Source: Prunella strophiata (taxonomy: Eukaryota; Chordata; Aves; Passeriformes; Prunellidae). Taken from it: a stretch of 64,000 nt of DNA. Within the stretch, counting starts at the first letter, position 1. The number at the start of each line of letters is the position of its first letter. The stretch spans positions 89,635,300 to 89,699,299 of the forward strand of contig JAZBQD010000030.1 in NCBI GenBank assembly GCA_036583965.1, read 5' to 3'. The notes beneath the pieces are model-generated. The model saw only the letters and a list, made by a program, of their open reading frames with translations, had not been told where the DNA came from and ran no database searches. Both the position numbers and the translations under genes were made by a program. Of the stretch, positions 1-13,727 are shown piece by piece.

Positions 1-3000
1 ACTGAACACTGTACTACTAAAGCAATTGCTACCTGTTAGTTTTCCACATCTACAAGGAAAAACCTAAATCCTCAGTAAAACTGGCAGGTGTCCCTTTTTG
101 ACAATTTTTCAAATTAAGATCCTGCTCAGGTAGGCTGGTCCTGAACTTTCTCCCCCTAAGGCCAGACTATATTAATCTACAGAACTATCCATAGAAGTAA
201 ATAGGTATAGTACAAATGCCTGCATTTTGTACTAAATGTAAATTTATCAACAGCCTGGAATAAGTAAAAATATATAATAGCCAGATAATACTAATACTAA
301 AACAATACTAATAGCCAGATTTCCTATTTTGAGTATTTATATTTTGCCATACTCCCTGTGCAGTGTAACATGCAAATCCTCTCTCTCATATGCAACTGGT
401 TTTGAGCGCTATTTGAAGAGTCACAATTTAACCCCAGCGCCCCCATACATCATCCTGAAGAAATCTTGAACTTGTAGTTCAAAAATAACTTGGCTGTTCA
501 AAATAATGGGACCAATTATGTAGCATTATAAGCTACCTAGCATTTTCCTTCATTTCCATGCTTTTTGTTGCACATCAGCACCAAATCTGATATTATGCAA
601 ATGCAGCTTGGTGAACACACAGATGCTTTGATAGAAGGAAGGATCCTAATTACAAATGGCTATAAAGTTAATGAAACATTTATTTGGAGCTATTTGAAAC
701 ACATTCAACATACTCCTAACTTTTACATGCACAGTAGTATTCAAGTACAGTTCTAAAACATTCAAGGAATATAAAATTTGAAGCTATTACTTCTCCCTAT
801 ACTGCAAAGCAATGCCATGTGTTGAAGTATTTCAGGGGAAAAAGCCATATGTTGATTCAGGTAAGAGGTCACAAACTCTATTTTACAGTTTTACCTATTA
901 ACACATAGGTGCTGCTGATGAAATGCCATATTCAATCCTCCTGCATAATACTGAAGATCTTTTAAATTTTCCAAAATTAGCAGGCATCAGGATCATAAAC
1001 CTGACTTCAGATAAAGTCTACATTGATGAAAGACAAGAATTTTAAACTTATAGAATGATACAAAGGACATTCAGTAGCTTTGAGCGTTCACGTCAGGAGT
1101 ATGAGTAAACCTACTTATGATGCATAAGAAGTTTATGACACCAATAATCACAAGATTTTAGAATCCCTTTTGTTTTCACTGCACTTAAGGAATGTGAATT
1201 CCATTAAGATTAAACATTATTTTACAACTCTTTTGATGCAGTGTACTTTTTAATATTTACTTTTACTCTCAAAGAACGGATTTAAAGACTTGCAACTGAA
1301 CAATCTGAAGTACAATCAATATTTCACAACTCTGTACTTTTACAAACATCAAAAGACTTCAAGAACTTCTACAGTAATCAAATACTTACAAATAATAAAC
1401 TTTATTGGCATTTGCTATTAGCTGTGTTTTAGAAGTTAGATATTAATACAAAACCATTATTTTATGTTAGAGCTATTTTTTTTTTGTTTTATATAGTCAC
1501 ATATAGAATAAGATATATATAACCTTTAAAAAAAATCATTACAATACTGACTGCTTAGAAGCTAGTCGCCAATTGCTAGTAAAAAAAAAAAATAAATCTA
1601 TGAAGTCCAGAATATCTGTTACACAAGTAACTAAATCACAAACTTGAGAAATCAAAATAGTGAATGTTTAGCCTTTAAAACAGTTAAAATGAATGTTTAC
1701 AACTAAACCCCTTGGGAACTGAAGTCAGAGAACCTCCAGTATCTAACTAATCCCTGAACAAGCAGGACACCAGAACTCAAGGACAGACTTTCAGTTTTTA
1801 TTATTTTAAACAGTTCAGTGGAGACAGGGTGAATTTTAAACCAGGACATCATTAATTATTCAGAGGAAACCTGTGATACAGCAAAGGTGAGGAACACTTA
1901 AATAAAACACTTTCTCAACATATAGTCAGTCACCTGTAAGGTACTACAAGTTGATCTACAACGAACAGCCACCCTGAGTAAACATTTCACACTTGTAAAA
2001 TACTACTAATAAAAGCATTAATAACTGCCAGAGAACTCAAAGTAAGGTCAACACAGTACACCCAACACATCTAAGTCAAGCTCCAGTATACTAAGCACAG
2101 TATGAAAGACCATCTCTTGGGCAGAAGCATAGATGGTTTAAATTGTTTTATTTTAGCAGCTGCAGCTACTTCTCACTTTAAAATGTTACTATGAGACTTG
2201 TATCAGTATAATTATACAATATGGGGGGCATTATTTGAAGCTTTTGGTGATCCATACACCTCCTTTTATTGATATATGGAAGACAAAATGTCCACACCGC
2301 ACTTCGATATATCACAACTGTTCTGTGTCCTTCATGCAGAAAATGAAAGGTATTTTTTAAAAAAAGATTTTTCTATCAAGTCTAGAACTGTACTGTAGGT
2401 TGAGATTAATATATTCTGACTTGCAATGATTTTGATAATAAAGGCAAAGGAGGTTATGCAGGTTTGTCTGGGATGAGATGATAAGTGTAATCTCAACCTC
2501 CACATGTCTGTCATTCAGTGATACAGAGAAGAGGTTTAACAACCTTTTGATGCTGCTGGTTTCTATGCAGCACCAAAAGCATACACAAAAACGTAAGAAG
2601 TCACTGACTTTTAGGCTTTGATTTCCTGCTGTCACTTCTTTGATGTGGGTAGGGAGGGAGGCAAGTAGTTACAATACATCATGCCCTAAAAACAAATTGT
2701 GATGGGGTAGTTGCTTTTTACCATAAAACTCTCTCAGGACTCTAGGATCTAAGAAAAATCACATTTTTTTCCCCTAGACACACATAGTCCACAACATGAA
2801 TTCACATCTTTAAAAATCTTCCCGAAGAAATGTTTCTCAGACTTCAAAGGCTGATCTGCCATTCCTTCCCTTTTCAATGATAAGGAAAAAAAAACAAGAA
2901 AAAAAAAAAACTTAACCACATTTTCTCCGCAATAAAAGGAGTCTCTATACCCCACATTTTGGGAAATGCAAATAGAAGTAAGCTCATAGTACATGCTGGC

Positions 3001-6000
3001 AGGAAAGACCTCTATTTAGCAAATTTGAAAAAGCATACCTATACCTAAGGGCATCACAGGCCCTTCAACTCCTTCAGAAACCAAGCTGAATATACCTGGA
3101 TTTTGGATAGCCTGTATGACAGACTTAGGGGAAAAACTCAAGAAATTAGCAATTCACCTTTATAATAACACCTGAGAGATATTACTTCAACTGAACAAGT
3201 ATGAAAAAAGTACTGAACCACAATCATCAGGATTATCTATTTTAATCTGCTGTGTATGACAGGCAAAAACCTGTGAAGTGAAATAGCTAGCTAATCATAA
3301 AAAGCACATTTGCTTTTTTTTTTTGTTTCAAATGAATACACATACTTAAGAAATGGAATTACTACAACAGCAAAGAAAATATTTTTAAAAGGTTTTCCCT
3401 AGTGCTCTTTTTGAAAACAGTCCAATAGACAAATGTTCTTTTAAAGTTTCAGCTTTCATGCTTAATAAAACTAATTCCCAGAAAACAGCATGCCCCCTCA
3501 TGTGTCTTTTCCTGTTGGACTAGAAATTCCTGTAATTAGTCCAAGTGAAAAAAACCCTAAACTGAAAATTCTCAGTTGCTGCAAAATTGGGCTAGGAAAA
3601 GCAACGAGGACTACTGAACGAGCTTGTCATGCTGTGTTTTTTTTTTTTTTTTTTTACATCTGTGTGGAAGAAATAAGAATAAAGTGAATATTCAATACTG
3701 TTATTATACTGTAACATATATTCCAAATGTTTCTTCTTTCAAAAGCACACAGCAGTTCTGTACTTTGTAATCATTTGATAATATCTACAAATAAGGAAGT
3801 GTGAATCAGATTTGACTGACTTCAAAGTTCAATGAACCATAAAACTGTCCATATTCTGAGCAGAGGTTTAGATCAAACAACTTCCACATATCAGCTGGTT
3901 GCATAAACTGAAAGACAAATGCCTAGAATTCCGTGATTTTAGGAGAGAAAATTCTATGCTCTAAAACAGCTAACATGAATTTAAAGATTAACAGGCTAAT
4001 TTCAGTCACAACTGTGCTTGTAAATAAAAGTCTAACCATTCATGACATTTACTCTACAAAGTAATTCTTTACCTTAAACCTTTTAAAAGGTTGAAAGGCA
4101 AAGGCAATCCCTAAATCAAATCAGAAATCCTTGTTTTAGACTAACTTTTTTGTTCCCCCCAAAACACAGTAAAATAACAAGATTCTAGAAATCCTACTTC
4201 ACCCATAGACAGAAATACAGACTACTAATGAATGAGGCATGTTTGATTTCTGCAGAAGAGCACATGACCAGTTTCATAAAATCCACATTTCCAAATGTGT
4301 TTTGACGACATGGGGCACTCTTCAGGACATGCATCCTACAGGCAGGATCAGCTATCCTGTAGGCAACAAAAATGGGGCAAGATACCAAAAGGATAGTGCC
4401 AAAAATAAAACTTCAGGTGATAGCCCAAAGGAGTATTACTACAAATGAGATAAGTAATCCTTGGCAGTGCCCTGGTTGGTAGTACAATTTCTTACAGGAG
4501 TTATTTCTGTCCACTTCCTAATACTTTCCTTTTTTTCCCCTCCTCTAAATGTAAGAAGAGACAATCCATAAGTAAGAGAGAATTTCAAGAGGGGAAAGTA
4601 ATTTACTTTTGCCATCTAGAAACAATTAATCTTTCTTGTTTTTTTAGGAGGCATTCTATAAGACAATTCCTTATAAATAAAATACAACTACATTTAATAA
4701 AGACAGAGGGAATACCAGGCATAGACCCCAACTTGAATCATCATAGGAGGCACAGTAAAAGCAGAAAAGGAAACTCAGCATTTTTTCTTATAGATAAGCA
4801 GCTATGACTAAAATCAAGGAAAGCAGAAAATATTTTCACATTTATTTTACTTTTTAGAATATGACTGCATCTGAGGCCTTGCCACAACAGCCATATCAGT
4901 TACCATATCCAACAAGAACACTCCTGGGAGCAAATAGCTACTGTAGGTCTAGTGCAGAGCAAGACTGTGAGTCTACCAGTTAATCTGTTAGGTTTTTTCC
5001 TAGTACACATGGCTCCTAAGAGGTCAATTATACACTGTACATTGAATTCAAATGGAGCAAGTGTTCTGATAAGAGGAGATAATGACTTACTTTGTTTCTT
5101 AATGTAAGTTGATTATGTGCTTATGCAAGAGGCTATCCGGTGGCAGCTGGAACGTTTTACTTCAGCTGAGCCAAGACCTCTCCTCAGTGGGGGCACTGTG
5201 AGGTGGAAATGGCACTGGACCCACCATTAGAAGGAAAGCAATGTTTACACCAATTCTGGCACATGCAAGGAGTAAGGATATTATGCATCAAATTCATCAC
5301 AAGTGAGTTAAATCTGCTATTGTTAAGAAAGCTTGTAACTTTTAAGGAGATATATTATGGACAATATTCAAATAGTCAAGGACACTGGGGTTTAAATGAG
5401 GGGGTTTTGTTGTTTGGGGTTTCTTTTTTCAGTGAAGACATAACATTACAAAAGGAAGAAAACTGAATTCAACTGCAAACTTCTAGAAATAAAACCCCCA
5501 GATGCTTTTGCGAGGACACTAGCAGGAAGCTATTGAACAGATAATGGCTTCATCTGCAATTTGGGTAAATTTTTATGTATACAAAAAGAGTAAAAGGAAA
5601 GTATAGAAGCTATGCTGAAATGTGTTTGCACTTAACATAAATCCTTTCAAATGAAAAGAGCTGAAGTCCTACAAAATGTCCTATCAGAAAACTACACCTC
5701 AAAATAATCATAATATGCTATAAAAATACTTCCTGGAGACAAATTCAGATTTCATTTGCACATGCACAGCATCCTCTCTTGATTCATAGTACTAAGCTCT
5801 ATTTCAAAGGTACAAACAGCCAAAACCACCAAGATTTTATTTGTATGTATCAGTTGAAATCTTGAGTGAAAACAAAGCAAGTACTATAAAACCTCTGTAC
5901 ATATGTTAAATCATCTGTATTAGAATCTATATCATCCCTCCAAAATACTCTATAAAAAGACCATAAAATGATGCCTCAGCTCTACATAAAACCAAAAGTG

Positions 6001-6718
6001 TGTCCTTGTAATAAGTAATGCTAACATTGCAATGTTAATGGGGAGGAAAAACAAAACAAATTGCATGCTTTCACTTATTCTAATGGAGCTATTGTGAAAA
6101 GAAAGCTTGCCAACTCACAAATACAAAAGTTACAATGATCTAGTGTCCCTGTAAGAACTGCAGTAATATTCTTTGTAAGCTGCTTAGATTTCCTTAGTAG
6201 TAATTATTATCACAAGGCACTTTGCTATAAGTCTGTAAATTTAGTATCAAACTTAGCTGGTTTAGAAAATCTTGATTTTGGTACTTGGTAAATAACTAGT
6301 GTTTCACTCAAGACCACCCAAAAAAAATACAATGTCTCTACAACAGTGTTGTGTCCAACTGATGAAGCTGCTTGCTTCAGCTCCACTGAGAGCACCGAGG
6401 TTACAATCACATTTTCTACTTTGCCTTACTGCAGAAAAAACCCCTACAGTACCACCCTCTCAGAGAGCTCTTCTGCATTTGGTCAGGGAACTGAAATACG
6501 ATGAACTTTAGAAAGTGCCTTCTTTTTGTGTGTGTGTGCAAAGGGAATTGAGCTAGACCATGAAGACAGGAGGGACAAGTGTCATAAAGCTGGAAAACTC
6601 CTATCACATAAAAAATATCTATGCCTTCCAATTAATGCTTAAGGAAGTAATTTGCCCTCTCCTTGTTGCTATATGCAGCTGACCATTTTAAAGGTCTCCA
6701 TACTTGAATACTAGCAGG
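1..6718. other. Intron DNA, nothing recognisable except simple repeats
   Basis: AT-rich sequence with scattered A and T tracts and one small imperfect direct repeat around 275-320 (AATAGCCAGAT twice). Open frames are all under about 95 codons and show no domain. I see no exon with splice signals matching ATP11A. Confidence 0.6.
3637..3655. repeat. Poly(T) tract, 19 bases
   Basis: A simple run of 19 T in the intron. Read on the ATP11A sense strand it is a poly(A) tract. Confidence 0.95.
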
Positions 6719-7010
6719 ATCACAGAATCATTGCATAGGCTGAGTTGGAAAGGACCCATCAGGATGGAGTCCAACTCCTGGCTCTGGTCAGGTCACCCCA
6801 AGAGTCATACCCTGTGCCTGAGAGTGTTGTCCAAACATTTCTTGAACTCTGTCAGGCTTGATGTTGTGACCACTTCATGGGGAGCCTGTTCCAGTGCCCA
6901 ACCACATTCAGGCTAAAATACCCTTTCCTGATATCCAACCTAAACCTCCCTTGACTCAGCTTCATACTGCTTCCTCAAGTCCTGTCACTGGTCACAAGAG
7001 TGAAAATCAG
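6719..7010 (-). mobile_element. CR1 LINE 3' fragment
   Basis: The plus strand begins CACAGAATCATTGCATAGG, then GAGTTGGAAAGGACCCATCA, and continues through CCTGTTCCAGTGCCC, CCTGATATCCAACCTAAACC and CCTGTCACTGGTCAC. This is the reverse complement of the avian CR1 3' region in the right order, so the copy is on the minus strand with its 3' end at about 6,719. It is 5'-truncated at about 7,010. Plus-strand ORFs across it are shadows. Confidence 0.93.
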
Positions 7011-8229
7011 ATTTAATACCCAGCAACAATTATATTCAAATTCACTCTTTCGAGTGAAGAGAACAAATACTTTCAAGGTTGGGTTTTAACTCTAAAAGTA
7101 TTTAAATCTCATAATACAGTAACATAGAAAATGTCTAAAAAATACTCAGATCTAGATTTAGAGACAGCATATGAACCTGACTAGTGTCAACACTGTGATG
7201 CAACTTGCTTTTGGTTATTATTATATGAAATGTGCAGAGCTTCAGCTGTCTATGGTTCTATGGCATGAAATACTCATTTCTATGCTTCTCTCAATTTAAT
7301 CAGTATAAGGTAATTCTTCTAGCTCTTAGACACTGCTTCAGTGTTGGAGAGAGGGCAATAAAAAGCCAGATATCTTACAATACTTGAACAAGGAAGAAAT
7401 AGCATACTGGTTTTGTTCTTAGTGGTGTATAGTAATCTGCCTACTCCTAATGTTTCCATTTTAAACTTACATACTTACCTTGCAGTAAGTGAAATATTAT
7501 TTATACATAATTTTGTGCTTTGTTTATACATCTATACAGATATGAAACTGGACACATGGGAAAGGATTTTCCTTAAATGTGATGTTAGCTGGAAACCTTA
7601 TAGGTAAAACACAACCAAATTCTACCTCTTAAATATTTCAGGTTCAGCTTTGTTTCCCTTTTAATCCCCCACCTTAGTATCAACATCCTCACTGATGTCT
7701 CCACTGTGGAAGTCTAGGCATTTCTAAATATTATAAGGCTTAATTCAACATTAGATTTAACAAATATTCAATCGTTAGGAATACTCATGAAAAAAACATG
7801 GTTTTGTCTTGATGTCTTATGAGGTAGAAGCTTGGTGTACCTCAGGTACATCCTAGAGAGGAAGGGACACCAAAGGCCACACCATGACCCTTGCAAGCCC
7901 TCCAAGAAATACCTACATTTCCTATTTCTTTCTTACTTATTCACAATGGGATTTGTTAAGCAAATTAAACTGAAGACTGCCTGGTAAAATAGGTGAATAG
8001 CCAGCAAGCAGAGGGGTACATACTGAAGGGGTTAGACTTACTTAGTAGGGGGCAAAAAATAACTTGCACGTCCCTGGGAAGAAACTCACAAAACCTTTGC
8101 AGTATGTAAAGACACCAAACTCCATAATTCTCTCTTGTACTTACAATACAAAATGAAAATAATGCTAGATGATAGGAGCTGTTTTAAAAAGAAAAATTAA
8201 TCAAGTGAAGGAGCATGGAGGAAGTTGGT

Positions 8230-8600
8230 ACAGGCCGAAGGAGCAGAAAACAAGTAACACAGCAAGGCACCGGCCGAAGGAGGCCGCACAACAGATGAAC
8301 CCACCTGGGTATGAAGCTCCAGGCACGGGGTACGAAGGGGGACACTGGCCATGGCAGAGCCCCCCGCGAGGCCCTGGCTGTGAGGGAGCCCTGGCAGGAG
8401 GGCAGAGCCGGGCTGGAAGCGCCGGGCAGCGGCCGCGGTCACTGCCAGGCCCTGCGCAGGAGGGTCCCCGGGGCCGGGCAGCGCCCGAGCGAGGGCAGGC
8501 TCCCCCGGCCCCAGAGAGGGGCACACCAGGTAAAGCTGCTGTGGCTTGCTCCCAATGGCTGCAGAGCCCCGCTGCAAGGCCGAGCAGACCAACAATTCCA
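8230..8600. promoter_or_regulatory. Small isolated CpG-rich patch inside the intron
   Basis: About 21 CpG dinucleotides lie between 8,235 and 8,506, in an intron where most 300-bp stretches have very few. GC content is high, with GGCCGCGG and GGGGCCGGGCAGCG motifs. The element GGCCGAAGGAG occurs twice, at 8,233 and 8,272. A consensus donor CAG|GTAAAG lies on the plus strand with the cut before 8,530. A plus-strand frame is open from 8,169 to 8,702, but its proline- and glycine-rich product looks composition-driven and I recognise no domain. The patch could be an orphan CpG island with an antisense first exon, a GC-rich insertion, or an enhancer. Confidence 0.45.
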
Positions 8601-8702
8601 GCTCTAACCTCACAAGGGACCATCCACACACTCACTCCAAGCATTCACCTACCACTGACAGAAGAGTTTTTGAAGCTTACGTGTGTGGCTGAAGGAATTT
8701 GA

Positions 8703-11700
8703 TTCATATAATACTCAGTTTCCCTATGTTACACATTTTTCCAAACAACTTATTTTGGAAGTCTAGCAAAACCAAACCCTGCCATACCCACACAGCTGCC
8801 ACTCTGCTTCTAAAATCTGGCCTGTCAGACAGAATGAAACATCACTGAAGTTTCAGTCCCCAAGGCCACTACAGTGGCCACTGCTTTACAGTGCCACAAT
8901 GTCATGACTTGGCAGAGTCTGCTGAAACCCTGGCCTTGACCCCACTTAAGGAGGATCTAATCCCTGTTTGGCAGCCCCAAGCACATGAGTAACTTAGTCA
9001 CCATTGCCTCAAACACGTGACAGATGCCAATGTACAGGAACATTCATCTCATGAAGTCTCTTCTCAGGGGAAAAAAAAGACATGGAAAAATTGCATCTTC
9101 AGTACAAAACTGCTGGCACACAACAAAATTCCCCCCTGTGACAGTAGAGCCACCTTAGTGGCCTTTCTGTAGCTAATGGCCACATGGTGCTGCCATTACC
9201 ACCAGAAGGATTGAGAAACACAAATCAAGCTGCTTATTCCATACTTTGTAAGATTAAGATTAGTATCAGCTAAGAAAGCTTCTTCACCACATCCCCATAA
9301 GATGCTGTGAAAGCAAACAAAGAATTTCTAAAATATATAGTACTGAAGAGAATGAATTTCAAATTTTATTTATAGGCATGGAGATTGGAAAGCCATCTAC
9401 CTGAGAACATCTAATCTAGTGAAGCACAAAAAATCCCATTGAGATAGCCTGCACAAAAATACTGATTTGCACCGGGGATGCAGTCTTGTAGAATGATTGT
9501 CACAACAACCTCTTGCTGCTGAAAGACATAGAAGGATCTTCTCCTTTGCTATTCTGATTTTCTGAAGACAGGTATTTTCCCATATCTAATTCCTGGTATG
9601 ACTTCATCTCTGGAACCATATTTGCTCTAAATTATGTATTCTGTTAAAACTGTTTATACAGATTTACACAGGCTAGAGAAAACACAATCTAGTCCCTTAC
9701 TGCTGCCTTGTTAACCTCCTAATCTATTACTGTTTTCAGTTCCAAGCTTTTCTAATACTGTGGATCAGTTCACACCACTGAATCAGTTAAACTCTGTAAA
9801 AGAGAACAGGAAACAATGCAGCCCCTTCTCAGCCATGCCAATACTAGCTGTTGCACTTTTTTAACCATTTTTTATTTTTATTGTTTAACTGGGGAAAAAT
9901 CAGCAACTACCTACACTTGGAAAGTCCTTTCCTTTAAGGAGAATCACAGTTAAGTCAACTGACAACTGTACAACTTGGTTTGCATTTTTAAAGCAATACC
10001 TTTAACCTGTACTCATAGCCTTTTAAAACTTCTTTACACTATTCTTCAACTACCTTTGTTTTTTTCTACTGGTACTCAAATTTCCCCAAGCTAATGAACT
10101 CCCTTGATTAAGGCTTGAAGGTGGTCTGGAATTGTGTGTTGAAGTACTATGCATCTAACAGTGGATAGCATCTTTGATCATATTGCAAGAATCTTGTATC
10201 TCTCCCATTTTATACAGAGCCAACATATGGCCAGCTTTCTGATTTGGTCTCTTCAACATTAGCTGAGTAGTTCCAGTGTCTCTGAAATGATCACACATCA
10301 GAAGATCTAAGAACAAGCTCATTCTTTTGAAATGCCTCCAAAAAGGCTATTCCTCTTTTATTGCTAGCTTGTCATTATTGGTTTGTGCCATTTCCTTTAA
10401 AAATGAGTGGCTCTAATGCTATTGATTTAAGAAGTTCCACTCCAGGGAGCTCACATTAAATTCAGTCAAATGATGTAATGTATTGGATTGTCCCATCATC
10501 TCAGTTCAAAAATTCTCTAGGTTACAGAGCAAGGCTAGGCTAAGAAAAGAAATCACCTTGGCAATTCCTTGGAATTAATAAATAAATGAGAAGGTCCATA
10601 CTTTTCCTTCAAGTTACAGCAAGTAATAAGTCAATACACATCAAATCTATTACTTGAATTATTTTTTCCCATTCTCCTGTATGCCAATAAGAGAGCAGAT
10701 CACAGCTCTAATTACAACAATTACTTTCAGACATGTCAATAAGATCAAATCAAAGCTATGTGAGGCTGTTTTAAGGAGATTATTACTCCTTTTCCAAGAC
10801 CCAAAACCAAAAAATTCATTAGGAGAGGTCTATTTTGCAACACTTTCAAACCCGCATCCTCTCCAGACACCTGCTTTGTTCCAGCTCTCTAAAAATGTTC
10901 AGCTTTTTCTTTAAACATCCCTAGAGTGACATTCAATACCAATATCCCAGGATTACAGGTCAGCACCCTGTCTTGTGGGCCAAATACAGTAACAAAGGTG
11001 CTTTCACACACAAGCTTTTGCTGCTTTTTCCTTTCAGAAAAATGGAAAGAAAAAAAAAAAAAAAGCACTATAAGGTATTTCAATTTTCTCAGAATTACAC
11101 CAATACACAAGGTAATTCTTTACAGGTGTTTTCTACAATCATTTAAACACCAATTCTGAACTTTAGTAATTACTGTGAGAGTGGCAAACACATGATAGCT
11201 TGTTTTAATCCTAGGAAAAACTCAGCAATTTCATCATCACTTAGATCTGCCAAAGTGAACTTTCCTGTGTTTCTCCCACTCCCAGAGCCAAGAATCAACA
11301 CTGCATATCAGCTTCTGGCATTCAAAACAAAAAATAACTTGTTCAGCTCAGCCTATTACAAATGCTTCCTTCAATATAAAACCAAACAATCAACTAAAGA
11401 GAAATTAAAAGTCAAAACAAAACAGGAGAAGAACTACACATGCTGAGCAAGTAAACCTCAGAGCAGGATCTAAAGGTTCCTGAGCTCAGGCTCTAGAGAA
11501 TTCAAGTAGATCAATTTCCAAGGTCAGAAGACCTTCAATATCCAACTTTCAAGCATAAACAGAAATCCATCAGAAAAAGGCAAAGGGGGAAAGGTCATCT
11601 GGTCACAGATTTCTACAAAAACACTGCTAACCTTGTAAATTCAGAAGGCTGATGGATTTTGTTAAACTATGTCCTGTGTTGCCTGGTAAATCCTGTCTGC

Positions 11701-13648
11701 TCAATGGGTCTATTTCTATGTAAAGCTTTGAAGGTTCTGAACACATAAGGCATAACAAACATATTTGAAGTTGACAAAACATGGGTAATCTTCTTCATGA
11801 CCCTATTGAGAATAAAGACCAACAATACACAGGGGGAAGGGCATGTTAGGTCATGCTTCCCTAAGTCCTTGCATTTGGCTTGTTCCCATAAGCTGGAAAA
11901 GAGCAACAGCAAAGAAAAGCCCAAAGCACAAAAAGCCTCAAGCACAGAAAAAAATGTTTGCCTTCCACTTATCAGCAGCATTTCTGACTTCTACTAGGAA
12001 TCTATGTACTACTAGACAAAATTAAATCTGATACTGTTCTTCACTGAAAATTACTGTAAAGCCAGTCAATGACACAATATTCATCCTCATGCCCCCCTGG
12101 ACCAGAATCATCACAATGACTTACCTATGTAACACCATTTCCACAAATCAAATCTGCATAGGCAGCTTTCAACTGCACATCACCAAAGGCACAAAACAAG
12201 CCATGTAACCGATATGTTTTTCATACCACATCTAAGTTAATAAGCTAAACAGACAAAAATCAAGTAATTTTAGGATAAACAGCGACTTGACAACCACTTT
12301 AACATCACCAAAATCTTCCTTTTATGTAAAACACATAAACACATACAAATCAGCAAAGCTACTTCATTCTTGAAGCCAGGTATTTAAGGCCTTCAGAAAT
12401 CTTACACATCTCAATTTGCTTACATTAAAAGAAACAATTACCACTCCAACTTCCCTCCATCATTACTTCTCTCTACCTAACACATGGTTACTCCTAACTC
12501 CTAACAATCTTCATTTAAACATGGCATAAACAAGAAAAAAATTTTAAAAACCTCTAAGATTCTCTCAGTGTGCCTAACCCTACTCATACTGATACAAAGC
12601 AATCTGCATCTCAGATTTTTCCTGCTACATACATGAATAAAGTCCTTCCTCCCTCAACAGTTAAACTACTAACTATGAAACACTAAAGACAACATAGCCC
12701 ATAGCCAAAAATTTTTACACTGTAGTAACTGACTTTCAGTGACAATACTATAAAAAAAGCAATGCTCTGAGAAGCTTTGCTACCATCCCATGCCCTACCA
12801 TCCTTCACTCACAACACTGTAGCTTGCCTTATTAGTCCAAAAGGCACAAAACTCTGTCCTATTTCGAGATATGTGCAGTGTTATTTTATTGTGTATACAG
12901 TACTTCCTAAATATTGCTCCAATTAAAAAACTAAAAAAGTTTCTATCCCTTCACTCTATGTTGACACAAACAAAATAAAAATGCTTTGTTATGGGACTAT
13001 GCTGGCTTTTTTCTTCTTGGGAAAGCAAAGTACTTGGAATTACAAGCTTTGGTTTCTGTGTTCTGCTAACAAGAGATTAGAAGTTAACAATGCACCAAAT
13101 GTTACAGAAAGTAAGATTTACTTGCTGGAACAAACAAGACATTCACTAATATTAAAGCCTTAAAAAAATCTGCAAAAAGAAGAAAAGCAATCTACTGATC
13201 TGCAAACTGCAAATACTGCAGGTTTTACTCTAGGCATCACAAAGGAAAATTTGAATCAGATTATCATATTAAATATAGTGCTACACTACTGTCAAGTTAA
13301 AAAAAAAATGTATCAGGGTTTGAGTTCCCTATACAGCTTTATTCTTAATTGTATTCAAAACAACATGATCTAAGCAACTGTGGTGGGAATGATACAGTCT
13401 TATTCTAGAAGAAAATGCTTTTGTTAATTAAAATGGTTCCCCTTCCATGAAGGAAAAGGAAGTCATAGCATAAGCTGTTAAGTCACCCAGACATAATATA
13501 ACAAGCAGCATCCTCTTATGCAATGTGTCTCTTCCTCCACCTTTCCTATAGTTTTCATTGCCACAGCCTGGATGCATGGAAGGGGAAATAAAACAAACAC
13601 CAAATCTAACAGAAAAATAGTTTCTTTTGTAAGACATATGACAAGATC
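8703..13648. other. Intron DNA, nothing recognisable
   Basis: AT-rich sequence. The right half (about 12,060-12,960) is notably poor in G on the plus strand. No transposon, RNA gene or exon was recognised. Open frames are about 105 codons or shorter and look random. Confidence 0.6.
8864..8879. repeat. Small inverted repeat, 7-bp arms
   Basis: GGCCACT and AGTGGCC are separated by two bases. It is too short to assign a role and is listed because the arms are perfect and GC-rich in an AT-rich setting. Confidence 0.7.
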
Positions 13649-13727
13649 TTTAAACACTTCTTGTAGTTCTAAGTTTTGAAGCAGAACTTTAAACAGCTCT
13701 TGCAGTTCTAAGTTTTGCTCTCTCAAG
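13649..13727. repeat. 39-bp tandem duplication
   Basis: Two direct copies start at 13,649 and 13,688. They share TTTAAACA, then TTCTAAGTTTTG, with only a few differences. The period is 39 bp, a multiple of three, so the minus-strand frame shows a repeated QNLELQE(L/V)FK. The surrounding frame has no recognisable protein and is not called as a gene. Confidence 0.85.

Noticed and set aside
8169..8702. 177-codon ORF and overlapping minus-strand ORFs of 144-147 codons
   Set aside because: They are open on both strands only where GC content is high, with Pro/Gly/Arg-rich products and no domain. The patch is reported as a CpG feature instead.
12060..12960. Possible nuclear copy of mitochondrial DNA, because of A/C-rich, G-poor sequence
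   Set aside because: No mitochondrial gene or tRNA sequence could be read in any frame. The bias is shared with much of the intron.
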